NCBI GenBank assembly: GCA_964454745.1
Contig: CAYVUI010000117.1
Coordinates: forward strand, 1-13,913
DNA from: CAYVUI01 sp964454745
GTDB taxonomy: Bacteria; Planctomycetota; Phycisphaerae; Sedimentisphaerales; Anaerohalosphaeraceae
Length of the DNA stretch: 13,913 bases
Direction: 5' to 3'
In this document: positions 1-6,931 of the stretch, one piece after another
How positions within the stretch are numbered: position 1 is the stretch's first letter
Layout: every line of letters starts with the position of its first letter
Notes under the pieces: model-generated
What the model was told of the DNA's origin: nothing
Seen by the model: only the letters and a program-made list of their open reading frames with translations
The model's database searches: none
Position numbers and translations under genes: made by a program

Positions 1-35
1 CAACCCCATCCCATTGTAAAAAAAGAACTTCCAAA

Positions 36-875
36 TTATTCAGCAAGCCCTACCTTAATAAAGACATCTACATCTACTTTATGTTTCCCTTCAAATTCGT
101 AGGCATGCTCTTTCAATATTTCCATTCTTTTATTAAATTGATCATAAAGTCGATATTCTCCATTTTTTGGTAATATAACTGTCGAAAGGTCTACGCCTCT
201 TACGAAACCTACCTTCTTAAATTCTGCACCCTCGAAAGATACATTCTTCATACAATTGGGCGTTGGTATACCATATTTTTCATTCATACTTTCACCCCAA
301 AAATATCCGTTTGAGAACGTTACCGCATTTAGAAGTCCTGAAAATTTACAAGAATTAAAAGAGCTAGCACTGAAATTGGCATTGTAAAGCTTGCAATTAT
401 CAAAAAGGCATTTGTCAAATTCTGGACGGATAAAGCTTGTTCGATTAAATTTGGCATTCGAAAATTCACATTCAATATATTTTGAGCCTTTATAGCCTAT
501 AAATGCAGCAGCAAAATCTGTTTTATTAAATTGACAATGAAGAAATCTGTTGCCAAAGTCACCAAATTGTCTCATGTCTGTCTTGTCAAATACTACATTT
601 TCAAAGTAGCAATTCTCAACCAAAGCATCACCTACTATCGAAAAACTTAGATCCACATTTTTAAAAATACAATTATTGATCTTTGTACGTTCAAGAGGTA
701 CCTCAGGTGTAATCCTGAGTCCCCTCAAATCAATTCGGTTATCATGTAAATTAAATGGGGAAAGATACTCTTGTATCGGTTTGCCAATTACAAAAGCATC
801 GAATATCCGTTTCTTATAGATATCGCTGCCTAATTCCTGCCAGCGCTGAATGAGATATTTTTTGCTTATTCTCAT
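36..875 (-). CDS. Pentapeptide-repeat protein, possible immunity or antitoxin partner
   Basis: A 279-residue protein with no signal peptide or membrane segment. Residues about 65-225 carry degenerate five-residue repeats of the A(D/N)LXX/XXFXX type (for example NCIFKNVDLS, NCYFENVVFD, HCQFNKTDFA, ECEFSNAKFN, KCLFDNCKLYNANF, SCKFSG, NVSFEGAEFK), the pattern that folds into a right-handed quadrilateral beta-helix. A non-repetitive N-terminal stretch (1-60) and a charged C-terminal tail (about 240-279) flank the helix. The ATG lies 3 bp after the stop of the upstream Imm26-like gene, with a GGAG Shine-Dalgarno 6 nt ahead inside that gene, so the two are co-translated. Pentapeptide-repeat proteins have varied roles, such as gyrase protection, scaffolds and immunity. 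The partner gene makes an immunity or protection role the best guess, but this is inference. The gene is AT-rich, unlike everything from 1530 onward. Confidence 0.8.
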   Translation of the reverse strand: MRISKKYLIQRWQELGSDIYKKRIFDAFVIGKPIQEYLSPFNLHDNRIDLRGLRITPEVPLERTKINNCIFKNVDLSFSIVGDALVENCYFENVVFDKTDMRQFGDFGNRFLHCQFNKTDFAAAFIGYKGSKYIECEFSNAKFNRTSFIRPEFDKCLFDNCKLYNANFSASSFNSCKFSGLLNAVTFSNGYFWGESMNEKYGIPTPNCMKNVSFEGAEFKKVGFVRGVDLSTVILPKNGEYRLYDQFNKRMEILKEHAYEFEGKHKVDVDVFIKVGLAE

Positions 876-878
876 ATA

Positions 879-1367
879 TTACTCCATTGGGGGAAGAGGA
901 ATGCCTAAAGCTTTGCTAACTCTTCTATCGACTGTTCTATAGTTTCCTAAAGCAAACAAGCCAACCGATTCATAGGCTTTGTTGATTTGTTCCTCCTTTT
1001 CATTTACATAAATTTTTTTTATCGGATCCCAGAAGCAATGCAGCTCCAATATCTCCCTTGGGTCGAACTCCTTAAATTCTACATTCTCAAAATATCCTCG
1101 AGACCAGCCCAATCGATTAATCATACATGGGGGAATTAGGAGATTGTTTTTGTCTAACTTAGGTATTTTGTCTTTTTCTTTCGAATGGGCATTATATATA
1201 TATATGAGTATTGCTTTAGGAGGGCCAAAACCGCAATGGGCCGTTGTGCTGACCACACGACCAAAATAATAATCATGGCCTATGGGCTTAAGTGCAAAAA
1301 TATCGCCTGGTTTTAGCCTTTTTCGTGATTTATTTATAAGTTCCAAATTGATTGGGTGAGTCTGCAT
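879..1367 (-). CDS. Imm26-like immunity protein (polymorphic toxin system)
   Basis: A 162-residue soluble protein resembling the Imm26 family, small proteins encoded beside polymorphic or contact-dependent toxins and presumed to neutralise them in the cytoplasm. Family-like landmarks are KPGDIFALKP (19-28) leading into YYFGRVVS (33-40), a hydrophobic strand ILIYIYN (53-59), a LLIPPCMIN stretch (76-84), the W-x-x-G-Y-F block WSRGYFENVEF (88-98), and a C-terminal YRTVDRRVSKALGIPLPP (143-160). It is the first gene of a two-gene unit; the pentapeptide-repeat gene starts 3 bp after its stop. The ATG at 1367 is preceded by a purine-rich AAAGAGAAAAT that can act as a weak ribosome site. No toxin gene is visible, so the target nuclease or other toxin may lie beyond position 1 or be absent. 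The family call comes from remembered motif similarity and is moderately sure. AT-rich composition suggests recent transfer. Confidence 0.6.
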   Translation of the reverse strand: MQTHPINLELINKSRKRLKPGDIFALKPIGHDYYFGRVVSTTAHCGFGPPKAILIYIYNAHSKEKDKIPKLDKNNLLIPPCMINRLGWSRGYFENVEFKEFDPREILELHCFWDPIKKIYVNEKEEQINKAYESVGLFALGNYRTVDRRVSKALGIPLPPME

Positions 1368-1526
1368 ATTTTCTCTTTGATTGCCTGCGTCAAATGATGG
1401 TCTTTACTAATTTATCAATAACTCCACTAAAGAATAGGTTAACTTTCGCTCAAATATTCAAAAACTCGCTAATCATATAACCGATTGCGTTTATAAATGC
1501 AAGGTGATTATGGAGAATGGCAGAGG

Positions 1527-2615
1527 TTAGGATTTGCGGAGGTTTTGGGCGGTTTCGTACATTGCTGCGATATTTTGTGTGGGGATGTCGGCGTCGAGGA
1601 TCTGGCTGGGGGCGAAAATGTAGCCGCTGTTTTGCGTGAGGGTGCGGATCATTTGTTCGCTGGTCCGGGCGACATCGTCGGGGGTGCCGCTCGGTAGGAT
1701 CTGCTGGGTGTCGATCCCGCCGTGGAAGACAATTTTTCCACCGAAGTCGCGAACGAGGGATTCCGGCTCCATTCCAGCCGCGGTGACCTGGATCGGATCG
1801 AGGATTTCGACCCCAGCGTCGATGAGCATGGGGATGATCTCGCGGATCGCGCCGCACGAGTGCATCATCACATGCACACCGTGTGACCGCGCGTGAGCGG
1901 CGAGCTTGCGGACATTTTCGAGGAAGAAGTCTTCAAACATCTGCTTGCTGAACAGCAGGCCTCCCTGCTGGCCGAAGTCGTTGCCGAAGAACCAGATATC
2001 GATCTTGCCCGGCAGCTCGGTAAAGAGCTTGTCGTTCATTTCGAGGTAGAAATCGGTCATGCGGTTAACCAGCGTTTGCATGAGGGCGGGGTTCATGGCG
2101 ATCATGAGCAGAAAATGCTCGAAACCGATCATGCGGTAGCAGTCGCCGAGGATGCCGGACCAGAAGCCGCCGACGATCACGCGGTTCTGGTTGTTTTCGC
2201 ATTCCGCGTGAAAGGGGGAAAAGTCGAAATCCACAGGTTTGGGCCACGGGTGGTCCAGAATCTGCTGTTCGGTCTGGACGTTCCTGAGGGGGCCTTCGAT
2301 AGCTTCATCCACGGCGAACTTGGAATCGTAGGATTTCCGCCGCCAGCGAATACCAAACGGGCAAATCCGCTCGGTTTCGGTTGTTTCCAGGGCCGGGCCT
2401 TTGTAGATATGGCGGGAGCTTTCGTTCTGGGAGATATCCCGACATGAGAGATAGTAAAAGTCCGCACCGAGGGCGTCGAGCAATTGGGTCTCGTTTTCGG
2501 CGTTGTAATGCTCGCGCAGCCGACGGTCGACATCCGGACAGGCGAGGTAGTCAATCGGGACATTAAGGCCGGTGCTGTAATTCAGGCAGTTTTGAAATCG
2601 CTGATGTGAATCCAT
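1527..2615 (-). CDS. Uroporphyrinogen decarboxylase (URO-D) superfamily protein, methyltransferase-like
   Basis: A 362-residue cytoplasmic TIM-barrel protein of the URO-D superfamily, which includes HemE, cobalamin-independent methionine synthase-like proteins and the corrinoid:coenzyme M methyltransferases MtaA/MtbA. The barrel is seen in GNDFGQQGGLLFS (211-223), the metal-type motif HSCG (252-255) after the strand VHVMM, and FHGGIDTQQILPSG (298-310). The end FAPSQ...DIPTQNIAAMYE (335-354) is typical of the uncharacterised branch common in Planctomycetota and Lentisphaerota. His252 and Cys254 match the H-x-C zinc pair of MtaA-like enzymes. The downstream Cys of that set is replaced by the APSQ segment, so zinc-thiolate methyl transfer is possible but not established. 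The protein is unlikely to be HemE: the HemE N-terminal R-x-P-V-W-x-M-R-Q-A-G block is missing. The gene is monocistronic and divergent from the second URO-D-like gene, with a consensus promoter 42 bp upstream. Confidence 0.85.
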   Translation of the reverse strand: MDSHQRFQNCLNYSTGLNVPIDYLACPDVDRRLREHYNAENETQLLDALGADFYYLSCRDISQNESSRHIYKGPALETTETERICPFGIRWRRKSYDSKFAVDEAIEGPLRNVQTEQQILDHPWPKPVDFDFSPFHAECENNQNRVIVGGFWSGILGDCYRMIGFEHFLLMIAMNPALMQTLVNRMTDFYLEMNDKLFTELPGKIDIWFFGNDFGQQGGLLFSKQMFEDFFLENVRKLAAHARSHGVHVMMHSCGAIREIIPMLIDAGVEILDPIQVTAAGMEPESLVRDFGGKIVFHGGIDTQQILPSGTPDDVARTSEQMIRTLTQNSGYIFAPSQILDADIPTQNIAAMYETAQNLRKS

Positions 2616-2656
2616 AATTACGTCTTTGTTTCCTTGTATTCTGGTATTTTTGGTGT

Positions 2657-2685
2657 ATTATATAGCATGATTTTTGGCATGTCAA
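2657..2685 (-). promoter_or_regulatory. Perfect sigma70-type promoter for the minus-strand URO-D gene
   Basis: Read on the minus strand, TTGACA (2685-2680) is followed by a 17-nt spacer and TATAAT (2662-2657). Both hexamers match the housekeeping sigma consensus exactly at the optimal spacing. The expected start of transcription is near 2650, leaving a leader of about 35 nt before the ATG at 2615. On the plus strand the same 133-bp space must also serve the divergent URO-D/cmoAB operon. The best plus-strand candidate I see is TTGTAT (2634-2639), 16 nt, TATTAT (2656-2661), which overlaps the minus -10 box, so the two promoters would compete. That second call is weak. Confidence 0.75.
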
Positions 2686-2748
2686 AAGTTTTTGGTTCGT
2701 ATTTTCGCAATTTTCGATTAGAAATTAGGCTTTAAGGGACTTTTCGCT

Positions 2749-3915
2749 ATGAAAGAAGATGTAATCAAGGCGTTGTCGGGCGAGTTTCCGGGGCGGATCC
2801 CGTCGAAGGAGACGCTCAACCACCCCGGGCTGATCGAGCGGGTGACGGGGATTGATCCGTTCGCGGATACGGCGCGGGCGTATGAGGCGGCGTGGGAGAA
2901 GCTGGGGATCGATATCCATCCGCCGCTGGGGCGGCAGAACGCCGAGCGGGCGAAGGTGCCGGGCGGTACGTGGGAAGAGGACGGGATGCAGCTTTCGGAT
3001 ATGGGGGTGTACCCGACCTCGATGCCGGCGGAGTACTGCCCGGGGATCGACAAGAGCGGGCTGGGCTGGGTATTTGAATACGAGGTGCCCGAGAGCGTGT
3101 TTTTGAGCGAAAAAGAGGCAGCGAAGATGAGCGACTGGTTTTTGCAGTCTTCGTTTCGGGCGACCGGTGGACTGCCGGCCGAGGGGGTGCTGGGAAGCCG
3201 GGAGGAATTTGTGCGGATCTGCGCGGAATTTGAGGGGCACTTCGGCGAGAAGGCTGTGAATTACCAGTTGTATTACACGACGCTGTTTATGTGGCCGGTG
3301 ACGACGTTCGGCTGGGAGGCGTTTATGATGGCGGCATCGATGGAGCCGGATCGGTTTGACCGCGAGCTCTGGCAGCCGTGGGCGAAGCTTAGCCGGGAGT
3401 ATTTTGAGGCGGCGGCCGAAAGTGCGCTGGATGTGGTGTTTTGCCATGATGATTTGACGATGAAGACCGGGCCGGTTTTTGCACCAGATTTTTACGAGAA
3501 GTATATCTTTCCGAAATACGAGGAGATTTTCGCGCCGGTGGTGGAGGCGGGTAAAAAAATCGTGTACGTGTGCGATGGCAACCTGGAGGTTTTCCTTGAG
3601 CGGCTGCTGGATTTTCCGATTGACGGGCTGATGTTCGAGTCGCCTGCGACGGATTTTGAGCGTGTGTGCGAGACATGGGGGGCGGCAGGCCGCGGTGTGA
3701 TCGGCGGGCTCAATACCGAGGTGCTGACCAACGGGACCGCGGACCAGGTGCGAGAGCATACGGCCGAGGTGATCGAGATCGGCCGAAAGCATCCGGGCTT
3801 TATGATAAGCTCGCCGGGCGGCATCCATGGGAACATACCGCTTGAGAATACGATTGCGTATTTTCAGACGCGAAACGAGATGGGGATACCAGCCGAGATC
3901 CAGGAGCTATTATGA
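2749..3915 (+). CDS. URO-D superfamily protein coupled to cmoA-cmoB
   Basis: A 388-residue cytoplasmic protein of the URO-D superfamily with reaction unknown. Late barrel motifs support the fold: CHDDLTMKTGPVFAPDFYEKYIF (232-254, spaced like the D-D-L-x-x-x-x-G-x-x-x-x-P strand of the family), GKKIVYVCDGN (268-278), GLMFESPATDF (293-303), VIGGLNTEVLTNGT (317-330) and the ending SSPGGIHGNIPLENTIAYF (354-372). The place where MtaA/MtbA-like relatives carry H-x-C-G reads YVCDGN, so the histidine ligand is gone while one cysteine remains. It shares little obvious sequence with the neighbouring minus-strand URO-D protein, so the two are separate branches. An AAGGGA ribosome site sits 9 nt before the ATG. 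Its stop overlaps the cmoA start (ATGA, 3912-3915), implying coupled translation. High GC with many GGG, GCG and CGG codons is shared with cmoA and cmoB, so the three have likely travelled together. Confidence 0.85.
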   Translation: MKEDVIKALSGEFPGRIPSKETLNHPGLIERVTGIDPFADTARAYEAAWEKLGIDIHPPLGRQNAERAKVPGGTWEEDGMQLSDMGVYPTSMPAEYCPGIDKSGLGWVFEYEVPESVFLSEKEAAKMSDWFLQSSFRATGGLPAEGVLGSREEFVRICAEFEGHFGEKAVNYQLYYTTLFMWPVTTFGWEAFMMAASMEPDRFDRELWQPWAKLSREYFEAAAESALDVVFCHDDLTMKTGPVFAPDFYEKYIFPKYEEIFAPVVEAGKKIVYVCDGNLEVFLERLLDFPIDGLMFESPATDFERVCETWGAAGRGVIGGLNTEVLTNGTADQVREHTAEVIEIGRKHPGFMISSPGGIHGNIPLENTIAYFQTRNEMGIPAEIQELL

Positions 3916-4646
3916 GCGGAAAACGGGACGATTTGTTCGCGAAGTATCGCGATGAAGTGGCGGATTTTGTGTTCGACAAGCACGTGGTGGCGGTGTTTGA
4001 CGATATGATCCGGCGGTCGGTGCCGGGCTACGCGACGGTGGTGGCGATGACGCGGGTGTTCGCGCAGCATTACGCGCAGGCGGATTCGTACTGTTATGAC
4101 CTTGGCTGCTCGCTGGGTGCGTCAACGCTGGCGATGCGGGGCGGGATTACGGCGAAAAACTGCACGATCCGGGCGGTGGACAGCTCGGCGGAGATGATCG
4201 GGCGGTGCCGGGAGATTGTGGCGGGGGATATTTCGACGGTGCCGGTGGAGTTTGTCTGCGACGACATGATGAATGTACCCGTCGAGCGGGCGTCGGTGGT
4301 GGTGATGAATTATACGCTGCAGTTTCTCGCACCGGGACAGCGGGAGGAGATGATCCGCCGGATTTACGATGGCCTACTGCCCGGCGGGGTGCTGGTGCTG
4401 GCGGAAAAGGTGGTGTTTGACTGCGAAAAGCGGCAGGAATTCGAGCGGCAGATGCACGAGGATTTTAAGCGGCTAAACGGCTATTCGGAACTGGAGATCA
4501 GCCAGAAGCGAAAGTCGCTGGAAAATACGCTGGTCCCGGATACCGAGAGCGGGCATATCGAGCGGCTCGAACGTGCAGGTTTCGCTTGGGTGGAAGAGTG
4601 GTTTCGGTGTTTTAATTTTATGGCGATGGCGGCGTTTAAGCGATGA
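3912..4646 (+). CDS. cmoA: Carboxy-S-adenosyl-L-methionine synthase CmoA
   Basis: A 244-residue class I methyltransferase-fold enzyme that converts SAM and prephenate to carboxy-SAM and phenylpyruvate. Carboxy-SAM is the donor used by CmoB for cmo5U at tRNA wobble position 34. It resembles E. coli CmoA (247 aa) along its full length: FDKHVVAVFDDMIRRSVPGY (21-40), SAM-binding YDLGCSLGASTLAMR (62-76), NYTLQFLAPGQREEMIRRIY (133-152), LPGGVLVLAEK (156-166) and DFKRLNGYSELEISQKR (184-200). Arg200 aligns with E. coli Arg199, reported to hold the carboxylate of carboxy-SAM, which separates CmoA from ordinary methyltransferases. The start is fixed by the ATGA overlap with the preceding URO-D gene, and its own stop overlaps the cmoB start in the same way. 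Prephenate must come from the shikimate pathway, which is not encoded here. Confidence 0.95.
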   Translation: MSGKRDDLFAKYRDEVADFVFDKHVVAVFDDMIRRSVPGYATVVAMTRVFAQHYAQADSYCYDLGCSLGASTLAMRGGITAKNCTIRAVDSSAEMIGRCREIVAGDISTVPVEFVCDDMMNVPVERASVVVMNYTLQFLAPGQREEMIRRIYDGLLPGGVLVLAEKVVFDCEKRQEFERQMHEDFKRLNGYSELEISQKRKSLENTLVPDTESGHIERLERAGFAWVEEWFRCFNFMAMAAFKR

Positions 4647-5614
4647 CGGATAAGGGGCGATATTTTGATCGGCTGGCCGAGGCGGTGGGGGCGGATTTTG
4701 CGAACCGCCTGCGAGAGCGGGCCGAGGATGTGTGGGCCCAAACGCGGCATGGAGATATGGACCGATGGCAGGATGCGCTGGAGCGGCTGCCGGAGTGTGA
4801 GGCGAGCATTTTGGACCTAAGCCGCGGGGCAGTGCGTATCGGGGCGAAGGAGGATATGGACGACTCCCGGCGGGAGGTGCTGCGCGAGGCGTTGATGGAA
4901 TTTCACCCGTGGCGAAAGGGGCCGTTTGAGCTGTTTGGGGTACATATTGATACGGAGTGGCGCTCGGACTTCAAGTGGGAGCGGATCAAAGACGGGATCG
5001 GATCGCTTGCGGGGCAGAGCGTGCTGGATGTTGGGTCAGGAAATGGCTATTACGCCCTGCGAATGCTTGGCGCGGGGGCGAAGGTGGTCGCAGCGGTTGA
5101 TCCGCTGGTGCTGTACGTGATGCAGTTTGAGGCGGTGAATCGGTACGCGAAGCCGGAGGCTGCGGCGGTTTTGCCGCTAAAGTTTGAGGAGGTGCCCGAG
5201 GGCAAGGGGCTGTTTGACGCGGTATTTTCGATGGGAGTGCTGTACCATCAGCGGCAGCCGGCTGAGCATTTGCGAAAGCTGGGGGCATATTTGAAGGCGG
5301 ATGGACGGCTCGTGCTCGAGACGCTGATCCTGGAGGGCGCGGGCGATGAGGTGCTGGTGCCCGAGGGGCGGTACGGCAAGATGCGGAACGTGTGGCATGT
5401 GCCGACGGTAGGGGCGCTGAAGGGATGGCTAAGTGAGGCCGGGTTTGGCAGGGTGGATGTGATCGATGTAACGCCGACGACGGTGGATGAGCAGCGGGCG
5501 ACGGAGTGGATGCGGTTTGAGTCTTTGGCGGATTTTCTTGATCCGCAGGATTTTTCCCGTACAATAGAGGGATACCCTGCGCCGGTACGGGCAGCGGTGG
5601 TGGCGAGAAGTTGA
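4643..5614 (+). CDS. cmoB: tRNA U34 carboxymethyltransferase CmoB
   Basis: A 323-residue enzyme, the same length as E. coli CmoB, that transfers the carboxymethyl group of carboxy-SAM to 5-hydroxyuridine-34 of tRNAs reading family codon boxes, giving cmo5U and wider wobble decoding. Signature blocks run in order: FHPWRKGPFELFGVHIDTEWRSDFKW (87-112), SAM-fold motif LDVGSGNGYY (128-137), FSMGVLYHQR (195-204), VPEGRYGKMRNVWHVP (239-254), TEWMRFESLADFLDP (287-301) and EGYPAPVRAAVVAR (309-322). Lys92, Tyr201 and Arg316 align with E. coli Lys91, Tyr200 and Arg315, reported as carboxy-SAM carboxylate contacts, so the protein should be active. It overlaps cmoA by ATGA and ends the three-gene unit. 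The enzyme making the 5-hydroxyuridine precursor (TrhO or TrhP type) is not in this window. No clear terminator follows. Confidence 0.96.
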   Translation: MTDKGRYFDRLAEAVGADFANRLRERAEDVWAQTRHGDMDRWQDALERLPECEASILDLSRGAVRIGAKEDMDDSRREVLREALMEFHPWRKGPFELFGVHIDTEWRSDFKWERIKDGIGSLAGQSVLDVGSGNGYYALRMLGAGAKVVAAVDPLVLYVMQFEAVNRYAKPEAAAVLPLKFEEVPEGKGLFDAVFSMGVLYHQRQPAEHLRKLGAYLKADGRLVLETLILEGAGDEVLVPEGRYGKMRNVWHVPTVGALKGWLSEAGFGRVDVIDVTPTTVDEQRATEWMRFESLADFLDPQDFSRTIEGYPAPVRAAVVARS

Positions 5615-5709
5615 GGATGAAATTAATGTGGTATATGAAAACAAGAAGAGTTTCTTATCAGCATGCGTTTCTTCTAATGCATTCGTAGTAGAAATCAACG
5701 TCATCCTAC

Positions 5710-5717
5710 GGAGGTGA
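5710..5717 (+). promoter_or_regulatory. Strong Shine-Dalgarno at unusual distance from the secreted GH99-like gene
   Basis: GGAGGTGA is a full anti-16S complement, but the first in-frame ATG (5741) is 23 nt away. The in-frame GTG at 5714 lies inside the Shine-Dalgarno itself and so is a poor start. In between, the only in-frame weak codons are ATT (5717) and ATA (5723). I take ATG 5741 because it begins the signal peptide directly. Either the site is used at long range or a non-AUG start is used. Confidence 0.45.
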
Positions 5718-5740
5718 TTAAGATATTCAGCACGGGTAAA

Positions 5741-6931
5741 ATGAACACAATCTTTCACGCATTCAGTTGGGCGTGGCCGCTTTTTCTCTTTGTATTGCCC
5801 GTATTGCTTTTGGTTATCAATCCAGCTGCAGCCGTGACGGTGCATCACTTCCAGGCGGCGAAGAACGCCATTTGTGCACCTCTTTTATCCGATCCAAACG
5901 ATGAACCTGTTATCAAGGCCGGGGCGTATTATTTCGACGGCTGGACGGGAAAAACGGATGCTTATCATCTCCCGGAGCGGCTCAGGGTTGAGTTCGCTGA
6001 CCGCCGTCCCGTTTGGGGATGGGTGACCAGCACCCCCGAGATCATGCGTCAGCAGATTGATTGCGCGGCGGATTACGGCCTGCGGTTTTTTTCTTTCTGC
6101 TGGTACTACCCGCAAGGGGAGGATAAAAGTACACCGCTCAATCACGCGCTGAATCTTTTTCTGGGGGCTCCCAATCAAAAACGGCTTGAATTCTGCCTGC
6201 TGGTCGCCAATCACAGCGGCTTTTGCATCGGGCCGGATGAATGGAACGATTGCTGTGACCGCTGGCTGACAATGTTCAAACACCCCTCTTACCTGAAGGC
6301 CAATGGAATGCCTTTGCTCGTCTTTTTTTCCCCTTATGAACTCAACCGCTCATTCGGCGGGCCTAAAGCGGTGCATTCCGCCTTTGATTTCCTCCGGCAA
6401 AAGGCCAAACAGGCGGGACTGCCGGGCGTATCGATCGCGGGCTGCTGGACGGCAAGAAACGTCGGGCAGACATTGACCCTGCCTCAAGATGAAGTGGAAT
6501 CCGGGTATACGTTTGTCACCGGCTACTCGATGCCGCACTACTGCGCGTGGGACTGGCCAAAGAAACTTCAATCGTACCAGCACTTGATCGACGGCCATCA
6601 AAAAGCGTGGGATCTGCTCGCCGCGCAATCGCCTTTGCCGTATATTCCCGTGGCGACCCTCGGGTATGACCGGCGGCCGTGGGAAAAGCCGGGCACCCCG
6701 CAAGACCAGCAATCGATTCGTTATCCGGATCCTGAACCTGAACAGGTACACGAAATGATCCAAAACGCGGCAGCCTGGATTCATGAGAACGCCAAAAGGA
6801 CAGCGGATGAGAGAATCCTGATGATTTACGCATGGAATGAATACGGAGAGGGGGGGTATATCACTCCGACTGAAAAAGAGGGCCATGCACGGCTTGAGGC
6901 GATAAAGAGGGCTTTGATACCAGATAAGTAA
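5741..6931 (+). CDS. Secreted GH99/WbsX-like glycoside hydrolase-fold protein
   Basis: A 396-residue protein (from ATG 5741) with a signal peptide: a long hydrophobic stretch at about residues 11-28 ending in NPAAA (27-31), where signal peptidase I could cut before VTVHHF. The mature part matches the WbsX/GH99-like TIM-barrel family: AYYFDGWTG (62-70) as the first strand, YGLRFFSFCWYYPQGEDK (112-129), GMPLLVFFSPYELN (189-202) and the hallmark C-terminal ILMIYAWNEYGEGGYITPT (359-377). Families of this type include endo-mannanase-like GH99/GH71 enzymes. WbsX proteins are often labelled glycosyltransferases, but export here favours a hydrolase acting on an external glycan. The substrate is unknown. 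A weak promoter candidate, TTGAGG (5611-5616)-N17-TATGAA (5634-5639), lies in the 126-bp gap after cmoB. Composition is less GC-rich than cmoAB, so it is probably a separate unit. Confidence 0.78.
   Translation: MNTIFHAFSWAWPLFLFVLPVLLLVINPAAAVTVHHFQAAKNAICAPLLSDPNDEPVIKAGAYYFDGWTGKTDAYHLPERLRVEFADRRPVWGWVTSTPEIMRQQIDCAADYGLRFFSFCWYYPQGEDKSTPLNHALNLFLGAPNQKRLEFCLLVANHSGFCIGPDEWNDCCDRWLTMFKHPSYLKANGMPLLVFFSPYELNRSFGGPKAVHSAFDFLRQKAKQAGLPGVSIAGCWTARNVGQTLTLPQDEVESGYTFVTGYSMPHYCAWDWPKKLQSYQHLIDGHQKAWDLLAAQSPLPYIPVATLGYDRRPWEKPGTPQDQQSIRYPDPEPEQVHEMIQNAAAWIHENAKRTADERILMIYAWNEYGEGGYITPTEKEGHARLEAIKRALIPDK

Noticed and set aside
1368..1526. A tRNA, attachment site or small gene at the edge of the AT-rich patch
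   Set aside because: No cloverleaf, no CCA end, no convincing inverted or direct repeat and no open frame with a ribosome site; I see only unremarkable AT-rich intergenic DNA.
1893..2447. A 184-codon plus-strand frame opposite the minus-strand URO-D gene
   Set aside because: No ribosome site or recognisable motif, and it lies wholly within the URO-D gene, whose barrel motifs are clear.
1527..2615. Assignment of the minus-strand URO-D protein as HemE (haem synthesis)
   Set aside because: It lacks the conserved HemE N-terminal arginine/glycine-rich substrate block and carries an HSCG metal-type motif instead, and no haem genes are nearby.
2725..3828. A 367-codon open frame on the minus strand opposite the URO-D-like gene
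   Set aside because: It is arginine-, histidine- and proline-rich with no recognisable domain, and mirrors the GC-rich codon positions of the true plus-strand gene, which has clear family motifs and a ribosome site.
4986..5564. A 192-codon minus-strand frame opposite cmoB
   Set aside because: Proline/alanine/serine-rich low-complexity translation without homology features; an antisense shadow of a very well supported cmoB.
5741..6931. Membership of the GH99-like gene in the cmoAB operon
   Set aside because: A 126-bp gap, different composition and a separate promoter candidate make co-transcription doubtful, although no terminator is visible after cmoB.
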